Origin: Macrophomina tecta
Taxonomy: Eukaryota > Ascomycota > Dothideomycetes > Botryosphaeriales > Botryosphaeriaceae
DNA length: 64,000 nt
Assembly: GCA_024180945.1 (NCBI GenBank)
Contig: JAKSGN010000002.1
Span: forward strand, 186,001 to 250,000
Direction of reading: 5' to 3'
A program made the translations under genes and the position numbers. Of the stretch, positions 49,247 through 58,261 are shown one piece after another. Below the pieces are notes generated by a model. The model ran no database searches and was not told where the DNA came from. It saw only the letters and a list, made by a program, of their open reading frames with translations. Positions within the stretch are counted from its first letter, which is position 1. Every line of letters begins with the position of its first letter.

Positions 49247-49975
49247 CTACAAAACGTCGCCCTCCAGCACCTCTACCAACGTCCTCCCCTCCCTCTCCGC
49301 CCTCGCCTCTCCCTTCGCCTCCATGCCCACTCGATTGTGCCACACGACCCGCAACCCTGCCCCCGCCGCCCCCGGCACATCCGCCGCGCTCCCCGCCACG
49401 AATAAGGCCTCGTCGGCTCGCACGTCCGCCTCCCGCAGCACCGCTACGTACGCCTCCCGCGCCGGCTTGTACCACCCGCTCTCCTCAGCCGTCACTACCA
49501 CGTCGAACACATTCTCGCCCCCGCCGCCGCCGCCGCCGCCGCCGCAGAGCCTCGCCGCCGCGTGCCCCAGCTCCTTCGAGCAGTTCGTCGCCACCGCCAG
49601 CCTGTACCCGCGGGCCCGCAGCTCGCGCAGGATTGCCGGCACTTCGGGCCACGGCGCCAGCCACTCGGTGTAGTTGGATAGGAGGAGGCTGGGCGCTGTG
49701 GGCGGGAGGTCGGGCGTGAGGGTCGCCGCGGCGTGGACGAGGGCGGCATAGGGCGTGTAGGACCCCGTTGTGTAAGTCAGGTGGAGGTAGTTTTGGCGCC
49801 AGGCGCGGCCGAGGGTGTGGGGCGATAGGGTTGCTGTTGATGGGTTTGGTGGGTTCTGGGAGAGCGCGGTGGAGACAGCGGTGTCCCAGGCGGTCCAGCT
49901 GTCGAGGAGGGCGGTGAGGAGGTCGAAGATTATTAGGGTGGGTTGTGGTTTGGGGGTGGTGTTGGTGGTGGACAT
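49247..49975 (-). CDS. HAD-superfamily hydrolase, type II haloacid dehalogenase-like
   Basis: A single exon encodes 242 residues. Motif I reads LIIFDLLTALLDSW (14-27) with the nucleophile Asp18. Motif II is AVATNCSKELG, motif III the lysine of GWYKPAREAY, and motif IV VAGSAADVPGA. The order and spacing are those of the HAD fold with a C1 cap, as in fungal 2-haloacid dehalogenase-like proteins; the true substrate is unknown. Motif IV has S where many relatives have D (GDxxxD), which may change metal binding. A run of nine glycines, coded by a GGC repeat (about 49520-49548), interrupts the core between motifs II and III. The frame continues upstream of 49975, but that part overlaps the TATA-like element, so ATG at 49975 is preferred. 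Confidence 0.85.
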   Translation of the reverse strand: MSTTNTTPKPQPTLIIFDLLTALLDSWTAWDTAVSTALSQNPPNPSTATLSPHTLGRAWRQNYLHLTYTTGSYTPYAALVHAAATLTPDLPPTAPSLLLSNYTEWLAPWPEVPAILRELRARGYRLAVATNCSKELGHAAARLCGGGGGGGGGENVFDVVVTAEESGWYKPAREAYVAVLREADVRADEALFVAGSAADVPGAAGAGLRVVWHNRVGMEAKGEARAEREGRTLVEVLEGDVL

Positions 49976-50022
49976 GTTGGGCTGTAGGTGGTGAGTGAAA
50001 TGTAGGAGGGGTGGTGGCATTT

Positions 50023-50034
50023 GTATATATATAT
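50023..50034 (-). promoter_or_regulatory. TATA-like element of the HAD gene
   Basis: gtatatatatat lies 48 bp upstream of the chosen start codon, an acceptable distance for a short fungal 5' UTR. Confidence 0.5.
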
Positions 50035-50650
50035 GGCGACTTGCGGCTAACATATGAGGAACGCGGCCACCCTCAAGACGCGTGATTGGCGGTTGGAGTG
50101 GCGCTGACTGCCTCTTCGGGTATCGCGTCAAAGATGGGCCGAGTTGGGGTCGGCAGTCGGGAAAGTGGTCGGGAAGAACAGGAAGAAGGATTACGATGAC
50201 AACAATCAACCGCTTCTGGTGGTTGTCAGCTCATGCCTTCTCTTGCCGATAGCCTGATCTGAAGAATTGTCGTCTGTCTTATGAGGTCGGTTTCAGACAT
50301 ATTACACTATCAAGTGCATATATACGGGTGGAAAGTAGGGGCAGTGTCCAGAGAAGCTGACAGCACATACGCTCCGGGTGAATCCTTCAACCCCATCCGT
50401 CCCACACCGTACAGTATTTCGGAAACAGACGCGCCGGCGGTGCCAAACGAATAGGGATCTCGAAACGCTCGCCGGTCATATTCATAGCGCATACACATCT
50501 GCATTCAAAGCCATGAGGTTGAAGTTCTTGACTTAGCACGTCCGATACACCTAGCTCTGTCACTTAACTTCTCTTCACAAATCCAGGGGGGGAAAATAAT
50601 ACCCTTGTAGCAAGACTCCGCCTGTATTTTCGTGTAAAAATGCTGCTGCA
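50035..50650. other. Intergenic stretch upstream of the HAD gene and BTB relic
   Basis: About 600 bp without a supported frame. The part next to 50035 is presumably the promoter of the HAD gene. Confidence 0.4.
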
Positions 50651-51450
50651 ATGGCCAGCCCTTCGAGCGAAGAATACCCAGCGACTGACCTGAAGACGGG
50701 AATTTTTAACCATTGGGACTGCGGTCTGCGAAAGGGCGAAATCACGGATCTGATCATACGCTGTGGCGACTGTGTGTTTTGCGCCCATCGAAACGTTCTC
50801 ACATTGCATTGTGATCTTTTTCAGAGAATGCCCTCGAGCCAGCATTTGACTTTAAGGTCGGCCCTCTCCATAATAAAGGGTGCAAATGTTTTACTGACGC
50901 TTTCTAGAGGCCATAGTACTGAGGTCCGAATAAAGCCATTGATATCCAGGCTCTTCTTGCTCTACTAAAGTATTTGAACAACCCATGACTACACTATTGT
51001 GGCTTCTAGCGAGCAACACAGCTTAATGCAAGATATACATCACGAGGTCAAGGCCTATGCCCATTGAAAAGTTTGATATCTCCGGACTCAAGAATCTCGC
51101 AGCCGCCGAGTTAAACTGTTTACTGCGTGACTTAGACGAAGGATATTGCGAGTGATATTTCCACGAAGTTGCTATGGATGTCTACACAAGCGCGCCAGAT
51201 CACGATTGTGATTCCGAGACTTCGCCATCAAGGATTTGAAGAAGCACCATGATCAAGTCCTCACTGGTGTGCGCTTCCTACAGATGGCCGGCAAGTCCCA
51301 GGATTCTGGTTGGAATTGTGCAAGCGGCTTTGTAACATTCACCAAAAGAGTCCAGGACCTAGGAGTGTTCCGATTGCGGAGTTTGGTGGAACTACTATCC
51401 GGCAGGCAACCCGAATTTTTGCGATTGTGGTCCGGGACTTTCCGATAAAA
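50651..51450 (+). pseudogene. BTB/POZ-domain protein gene, decayed
   Basis: A start (MASPSSEEYPATDLKTGIF) is followed by a typical fungal BTB opening, RKGEITDLIIRCGDCVFCAHRNVLTLHCDLF (about 50732-50825). The frame is then lost. Later pieces in other frames continue the family pattern: HHEVKAYA, then after a frameshift EKFDISGLKNLAAAEFN (about 51036-51130); YFHEVAMDVYTSAPDHD (about 51158-51210); FRDFAIKDLKKHHDQVL (about 51215-51265); and a cysteine-rich end CSDCGVWWNYYPAGNPNFCDCG (about 51370-51440), like the zinc-ribbon tail of many such proteins. At least three frameshifts and two stops break it. The damage is not of RIP type: base composition is normal. Confidence 0.7.
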
Positions 51451-54296
51451 TATTGTCGAGCAGCCGGGCGATGCGGACTCCGCTTATTCATGTTATGGCG
51501 ATTGCCAAACCGCTCCAGATAAAGCAGGCGATGAGCAAGGCATCTACGGTTCAGAAGGTCCGTAGGGTCCTGTGGCCGTCGTCAAAGATGAAGGAATTGT
51601 GGTTAGATGCAAGTAGTGATATCTAGTTGCTAGTGACAGCATATTCCGGAAAGAAACGGCGCCAGGGAGATTCAGCCGACAGTAAGCTTGACAATAGCAA
51701 CCCGTTAGCTGCAATGTCCGAGGCTGACAAGAAGAAGGGATGAGACTAACTGGAAAACCTGTGGTCAGTTGAAGGTAGAGTAGCTTCGCATGCCGTTCAA
51801 GCTAGCCTGTAAAGCGTCGAGCAGCATCTGAACCATGTATTGTTCACTATTAAGCTACCCGGCGAGGTGGCGCTTTGAACAACTGTTGCAACCTGCTGTT
51901 GCCTACCCGACCACCCACGGTGAAAGGGGTTCAACAATCCCATCAAACACTCGTTTCGTACTTCTGGAGAGGATCCTCATCCACCTAGCCATCACTCAGC
52001 GACCTCCATTGTGAGCGTGAGTGCGTACTCATCCCGTCTTACTCTGCTACTAGAGGCCCTGCGGCCGCATAAACGACACATTTTAGCTATAATGCATCTT
52101 AACTGCAAGACTCCAAGCTTTACAGTCTTGCCTCGCCCCAACAGCGTGAAAGGCAAGTTTGCCCTTGGTGGAGAATCCCAATGACTACGCGTTGTCTTAA
52201 CTCGATTGCCGTTGGTCTCAGAAGCGGAGGCGGAGCTGTTAGCGGCAATACAGAAGTCAGCAGTGGACACTCAGACTTCCGATTTGTCCAAAATTTGTCA
52301 CTTGGTCAACCCTTTATCGGGAATTTCGATCCATAAATGCGCAAAAATAAGTGGGCAGGCCTACTTATTGAATGCGAAAGATCACAAAATCGCCTCCACT
52401 GAAATATTGTGTGCTGGGAGTGTGAACCATTCAGACTGGCCCTGGACCCCAAAAGAGAGAATCCGAAGAAAAGTACTCTCAGATTTACTTAAAGTGTCGC
52501 CTCTTCGTTTTGAAAAGGTTGTTCATACTGAGTAGGAGTCTGACACAGGAGTCATTTCCATGAGCGGTGATTCCGTCGAGGTTGCCAAAGCTCTGCCTTT
52601 ATACTTTTGTATGGACAAGTACGGTGAGTTCCCCCGCCGACGGCATTAGGCATTGGAGAAAAAAGCTCTCTTCCGCATCAATATTTACGCAGTCTCCTAG
52701 TGTTACCAACTCCAAGGGCTGAAATATGTAGTTGCCAAGCACTTCAATCCTATTTACCAGCTCATAGACGGCTTCCTGTATCAGAAAGCTCACCATTTAC
52801 CCACACTGATGTTCTCGCCGTGATCAGAGCGGTCTAAAAAACAAGCCCGTCCGGCACTGACCATACAAATCACCTTCATGATAATATCCTGCTCTTTTTC
52901 AATTGTGACAAAGACAGCACGTGTTCCTACATCACTCCGGGATCGTCCAACTGAGCGATGAGCACTCCGAGAGTGAGAGGATTTTCCGACAGCAACCCTG
53001 CGCTTGGTGAATACCACGGCTATGTGGCACCTCTCGAGGGTGAGTTGCTTGTTGGCCGGCAAAAAGATAATAACAAGATTCGTGACCGGCGTCCCGATAA
53101 CCCGGCCGGACTTCACGCGGCGCGTCTTGCACATCAATCTGCAACTTCCCAACTGCTGCGAGCAAAATGGCTAATTGGAGGAACAAATGGCATACATCCA
53201 GCAATGTACCTGCCTTCTGGAAGCACTGGGCCCGCACCTTGATGGGCGTGCAGTGCGACCCCAAGACGTACAGGTGCGAAGCGTGCAGTAATGTGTTTGA
53301 ATGCGACTCTCAGGCGCGGATCATTGAGGAATAGGAGGAACGCATCGAGGAAATTGAAAACGATGACGACGAAAATCAGGGAATCGTCAGGGAATCTTCG
53401 AGGCTGAGGCGGGTCCGAGCGCTCAAATGCTTCAAGCGTATTCTTTACAGTACCGCCACAACGAGAAGATCTTGGGTTCCGTTTAATCAGACACCAGTTC
53501 TTCAATCGGCGGGAAGCCATCAACTTGGAATTTGTCAGAAATGGCGCGGCACCTCAAAACGGCAGCTAGGCAAGCGCAAGAGAATGCTTTCTACAACTGA
53601 GTTTTAGCTTAGCAGCGACATCCCGTGAAGTTCGAATCATGGACCGGAATTGCTCTGGAGATCCCTTCACCAACTGATGGGAAGAGAGATATAGACATGG
53701 AAATGGAATAGGCGCTTACGAGCGCTGAAATGACGCAGACCGAGGCTTGCCAAGGCTGCAAGGCAAAGAGTCCTCTATTTTTCGAATCCAGAGGGCTTTC
53801 TATTACGAAGTTAACCCATCTCCGCTCATATTCCGAGCTGAACTCAACGATGGTCTCCAGATCGTTGCGCTTCGGAGTGCCCGCTCTTCTCTCTTGAGTG
53901 AATCTTCGCAGAACTCCCAAGACCCTCACGGTGTTTGCTTTTCATCCCACAAAGCATATGAGCGCCGGGTATTACGTCAGTCGAACAGGCAGCAGACTGG
54001 AGTGATAATAGTGCAAGAAGAACAAGATGTTCTCGTCATTCGCACCGCTTATCGAGGCCAATATAGCTTATGCGCATTCGATCAGAATATATGAAACACA
54101 TATCAGCAGAGTTCACCTCTCAGTCCTGTCAAGGCCAGAATCTTGGAATGCATCCTGGTAGTATTCCGAAGCCCGTCACAAACTTTCAACTTCCCGACTG
54201 TGCACAGTAGATTCGGGACGCGCGTCAATTATCAAATGCTTGCTGTTCTGAACAAGACCCAATCTTATCATTGCTGCGTCAATCATAATGCTAAAA
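51451..54296 (+). pseudogene. Unrecognised gene relic(s), broken
   Basis: There is no intact gene, yet several + strand pieces look protein-like. Examples: LLLEALRPHKRHIL...CKTPSFTVLPRPNSVKGKFALGG (about 52040-52175); a 109-codon frame with EAEAELLAAIQKSAVDTQ and AGSVNHSDWPWTPKERIR (52206-52535); SGDSVEVAKALPLYFCMDKYG (about 52563-52628); NWRNKWHTSS and HWARTLMGVQCDPKTYRCEAC (about 53175-53275) followed by an acidic stretch; and HPVKFESWTGIALEIPSPTDGK (about 53622-53690). They are separated by frameshifts and stops. The cysteine spacing near 53250-53290 hints at a zinc-binding part. I do not recognise the family, and it may be one large gene or several. Confidence 0.35.
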
Positions 54297-56153
54297 TTAG
54301 GTAGCAGCCACATTACCAGCATTGTTGCTCTCTGCAGGGCCAAATCCTTTCCCTTGTCCGCGGAACACATAGCCCGGTGGCTTCCAATCAAACAAGTCCA
54401 TAGCTTCGGTGCTCCATGGTCCAATGTCCATATCCACAACGGGCGAAGGCGGCGTCTTCTCTCTTTCTGGTTGACGCAGAATAGACAAATTGAGACTCGC
54501 TGAGCGTTGGAGATGTCGTGTGGCATCCTGGCCTCTGACAATATTCCTTGGCTCATCTTCTGCAAGCAGCTTGGACTCATCTGATGCTCTGGAGAGTGCA
54601 GCTTTCTGCCCAGCCGCTCCATCAATTTCTGAGCGTATTCGTCGGAACTCAAGTGGTGACGTTTGCTTGTTTTGGAGCACAGTAGGTTGAATCTGGAGGT
54701 TTGGCCTATTCGCTTTGACCCCTGGTCTCGGGCGCGGTGCTATGCCTGAAGCATCCTTGCCACTTTCCTCAGTTGAACGTTTCCGGTGCGGATCTGTAGT
54801 AGTTATGGTTTTGGATGCATGCGTAGGCTCAGAGCGTCGACACTCTGGGTTGTCCTCATCCGGCTGTGGAAAAACATCATGCGGCATCCGTGGCTGCTCC
54901 TGCGGTGAAGATGGGGTAAGTCCATTCTGTAATTTGCGTATCTCTGATTGCCGCTTGGCTTTTCCAGCAACATGATCATCAGACTGTAGAGCTCTACCGG
55001 GCCGAGTAGAATCCTCTTCATGTGGAATCTCCGAGGTACCAGCTCTAAACTTTTTAGCTCCCTTCTTCGCAGGTGCGACATCCTGGCAGAGCAGCATTTT
55101 TGGTCGAGCCCCGGTGGCCAGCCGGAGTTTCTTTGATCGTTTGGGAATGGGTTCGTTTTCTGCCCACGCTTCTTCGGCATCGTCAATGGCCTTCTCCAAC
55201 ATTTCTGTCTCTTCTTGAACGTGGACCACTCTGTTTGTGGTGCTGACCGGCGGAGAAGACAGGTGCTGTGGCGATTCAATGATCTTAGTGGGCGCAGGCG
55301 TTTGCATCTTCCTGGAGCGAACTCGAAATTTGTCGAAATCTGGTGGAGTATTTGGAAGTGTGATATCAGACTGCGGCTCGACATCTTCCCCATCTGAGAC
55401 TAGGTCAATCAGTTCCGCAGCCATGGCGCCTGGTGTCTTTCGCGAGAGTGGAGTCATCTGAGCCATGCGCTGCCGTCCGATTGTAGCAGTTTCGCGGGGT
55501 TGCGGAACCGGGGCCCTCGTCTCTCTTGTAATGCTCCAAGTCTGCTCTGCCTCGGCTACCCTTCGTCTCTTCGCAGCTCGCTCGCTTGCGGCCCATTCAT
55601 CTCCCCCTTGCAGGCTTGCTTGTCTTTCCTCGAACGGCGATCGTGTAGGCAGTAGAGCCCGCCCATGAGGCCCTTTCGGGGTGCCAAGGAGCTGACTAAG
55701 CGGCTTATGTCGTGGAGCAACAGTAGCTGCCAATCCGGTGGAGCGCACGCCGGGTGCAGGCAGTCTGCTCTGAGGCAACCTCACCTTTTCGTGGCCGGGA
55801 CGCTCAGGTGTATCTTTGGGCTTCTTTTCAAACAGAGGTGTCAGGTCCGTCTGAGTGGTGGCGACCGGCTCAGCAACTTGAACAATGACGCCGTTCTCCA
55901 GAGTCAACTCGTCGCCGTCATGAAGATTGTCCCCATCCTTCCAGTGCGTGTCTCCGATGTAGTTCCGAGGTTGATCATAGACCATAACCCGCCGATTGAA
56001 CGTGTGGAATTTGAGGAAGCCATCTTGCCATCGCTTCTGCTTGCGGCGAAGGTCGTGGGTGTATAGGCAGCGAAACTCGTGGACGGGAGCGGTGTTGGCG
56101 GCGGTGGAGGGTTGAGCAGTGGTTCGGAGTGTGCCAACGGCTGTGGAAGTCAT
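54297..56153 (-). CDS. Mte1/Dbl2/ZGRF1-N (DUF2439) domain protein
   Basis: A single exon encodes 618 residues. Residues 25-96 (HEFRCLYTHDLRRKQKRWQDGFLKFHTFNRRVMVYD ... VQVAEP, shown in part) form the DUF2439 domain. This domain is found in yeast Mte1, fission yeast Dbl2 and the N-terminus of human ZGRF1, proteins that bind D-loops and cooperate with Mph1/FANCM-type helicases in recombination (family knowledge). The remainder is probably disordered, charged and S/P/K-rich, with several basic patches (AAKRRR, KRSKKLR). The end carries WSTEAMDLFDWKPPG (about 590-604), which looks like a conserved terminal motif. The frame is open upstream to 56738, but start 56153 gives a compact N-terminus before the domain and leaves room for the divergent promoter. 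Confidence 0.85.
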   Translation of the reverse strand: MTSTAVGTLRTTAQPSTAANTAPVHEFRCLYTHDLRRKQKRWQDGFLKFHTFNRRVMVYDQPRNYIGDTHWKDGDNLHDGDELTLENGVIVQVAEPVATTQTDLTPLFEKKPKDTPERPGHEKVRLPQSRLPAPGVRSTGLAATVAPRHKPLSQLLGTPKGPHGRALLPTRSPFEERQASLQGGDEWAASERAAKRRRVAEAEQTWSITRETRAPVPQPRETATIGRQRMAQMTPLSRKTPGAMAAELIDLVSDGEDVEPQSDITLPNTPPDFDKFRVRSRKMQTPAPTKIIESPQHLSSPPVSTTNRVVHVQEETEMLEKAIDDAEEAWAENEPIPKRSKKLRLATGARPKMLLCQDVAPAKKGAKKFRAGTSEIPHEEDSTRPGRALQSDDHVAGKAKRQSEIRKLQNGLTPSSPQEQPRMPHDVFPQPDEDNPECRRSEPTHASKTITTTDPHRKRSTEESGKDASGIAPRPRPGVKANRPNLQIQPTVLQNKQTSPLEFRRIRSEIDGAAGQKAALSRASDESKLLAEDEPRNIVRGQDATRHLQRSASLNLSILRQPEREKTPPSPVVDMDIGPWSTEAMDLFDWKPPGYVFRGQGKGFGPAESNNAGNVAAT

Positions 56154-56555
56154 GATGGAGCGTGCTGTCGAGCGAGCATATTGAAAGGCGGTGCGAAACG
56201 GAGGTGCACAGCGCGGGTTGACGCGTTCCGGAGAGGTCGAGTTTGGCGGACGCGACTCGGCGAGAAGCCTAGCAGCGCGGCGACATGTGATATCAGCCTG
56301 AGGCGACAAGGCGGTTGCCAAGGCGGCAGGCGGGCACCACGCGGCGACGCTAAGGTGCCGAATTTCCAGAATAGCGACGGCAGGGGACCCTCGTTGGCCC
56401 CGCGGGAGCTGGCTGGGCTGCAGCTTGCTGCTCCACAGCCTCCACGTACGCCGCACTCTGCTCCCCTCCAACTTTGTCTCCTCACCAGTCGCTCGCGACC
56501 CTTCTGCAGCTCCCAAGAGCTGCTCCACACCCGCAATTGGCCTGCTGTCGCGAGC
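56154..56555. promoter_or_regulatory. Divergent promoter region of MTE1-like and BAR-SH3 genes
   Basis: The 402 bp separate divergent start codons. The sequence is GC-rich with no clear TATA box. The long frames crossing it on both strands are not supported by any domain. Confidence 0.5.
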
Positions 56556-58261
56556 ATGCAACGGATTCAGCGCAAAGTGGGCTCGTTCCTCCCCCGCGGC
56601 GAGGATGACGCGCAGGTCGCCGCCATGCTGGCCGAGTTCAAGGAGGTCGATCAGATGCTCGGAAAGGTAAGCCTGCGCCTGCCCCCTCCCGAACCACCGC
56701 CAACTAGAGCTTACCATCACATAGCTGGTCGACGCCACCAGCCACTGGAGGGAAGCCTGGGCGCATATCCTGAGCCACGAGCTTTATATTGTTACCGAAT
56801 TCGAGGCCTTGTACAGGCCGATTGCCGCGGTCGGCGAGACGTCTCTCCAAGGCCATATACCCGCTGAGACTCCGCGCGAAATCCTCGAGCGCACCCGTCG
56901 CTCCAAGGAGCTATACAATGAGCTGAAGACTGAAATGATGGAGGAAGTCAACATGATCGACCGTAGACTGATCAAGCCGGCGCAAGAGGCGAAGCAGAAT
57001 ATCAAGCCCATGCACAAGGTCATACAGAAGCGGGAGGATAAGAAGGTATTTCTAGTCATAAACTACGCTTATCCGCAGTTGCTGACAACGCTTTTAGCTC
57101 GACTATGAGCGGTACAAGAGCCGAGTCGAAAAGCTGGAGGCGCAAGCAAATCGCTCAGCTCGCGATGAATCAGCTCTGGCCAAACATCGCATAGACATGG
57201 AGCGCTGCGAAACTGAATATGAAGCAGCAAACTCAAGTTTGCTATCGCAACTCCCACATATCACAGCCGCTGTCATCTCCCTTCTTCCATATCTTCTAGC
57301 TGCTCAAATCGAGATCCAGAACAGCATCCTCGGCAACATGTACACCTTGCAACACCAGTATTGCGAGGAGTACGGCTTTCCGTCGCCACCACCAGACATG
57401 GCCGATGTGGTGGCAGACTGGGATGCCACATTCACTCCTCTCCGCAAAGAAGTCGAGTCAGGCTACCAACTTCTTGCTCATTCAAAAGTTGTCCATCAGC
57501 CCATGGAGATGCCAGACACGAAGCACGGCACGGTGACTGGCCTCAACCTCCGCAACACAGCGACCGACAAATTCGCAAACCGACCGCGCATTGGCGGTCG
57601 TCCTTCGTTCGGCTCGCACAACTCTGGCGGCGGTTCCCCCAACGAGGAGAAACCTCCGCCAAAGCCGCCGCGACCGCGCAACAGCTTCTCCAACGCTCCG
57701 CCATCTCCTGACCCTTCCGCTCCTCCCCCGGTCAATCTCGCATCCCGGCCGAAGATTCCAATGGCCAGTAAGCCCCGCATAGGCAGCACGACCTCCAACA
57801 CCCTGTCCCCGTATGACGGCGCGGGCCGCCGTCCATCTTCTTCATCCGCCGTCGCCGCCTACTCCCCCGGCAGCCAATCGCAACAAGGCGATTACTTCCA
57901 CTCCGGATCGCCCAGCTACTCCACTTCTCCCGGTCGTACACACAGCGCCGTCTCGCTCCACTCCAACGGAAGCGCTAGCACTGTCGGCGGCGTCGCGACG
58001 CCTCTTCAGGGCATTGCCGCAGGCATTGGCAAAAAGAAGCCACCGCCGCCGCCGCCGCCAAAGAAGCGTTTGGAGTCTTTCAAGAAAGAAGACTTTGTTA
58101 CGGCGATGTATGACTTTGATGGGCAGGGTCCGGGCGACCTGTCGTTCAGGGAAGGCGACAGGATCAAGGTGTTGAAGAGGGAAGGAGATGCGACGGACAG
58201 TTGGTGGCAAGGGGAATTGAGAGGGGTGAAGGGCAGTTTTCCGGCAAATTATTGCCAGTAG
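56556..58261 (+). CDS. BAR and SH3 domain protein (amphiphysin/Rvs167-type)
   Basis: Three exons (56556-56666, 56725-57045, 57098-58261), with GT-AG introns of 58 and 52 bp in phase 0, encode 531 residues. An N-terminal BAR domain (about 15-245; VDATSHWREAWAHILSHELYIVTEFEALYRPI, LDYERYKSRVEKLEAQANRS, in part) forms a curved helical dimer that senses or bends membranes. A P/S-rich linker (about 255-455) contains PPKPPRPR, a possible SH3 ligand. A polyproline stretch KKKPPPPPPPKK comes just before the SH3 domain (477-531: FVTAMYDFDG, WWQGELRG, GSFPANYC), which ends the protein. The layout is that of Rvs167/Hob1, which act in endocytosis and at actin patches. The N-terminus (MQRIQRKVGSFLPRGEDD) differs from classical Rvs167, so this may be a paralogue specific to filamentous fungi. 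Confidence 0.92.

Noticed and set aside
56154..56738. N-terminal extension of the MTE1-like protein to 56738
   Set aside because: The extension is low complexity, crosses the divergent promoter and overlaps the first exon of the BAR-SH3 gene; the domain begins shortly after the ATG at 56153.
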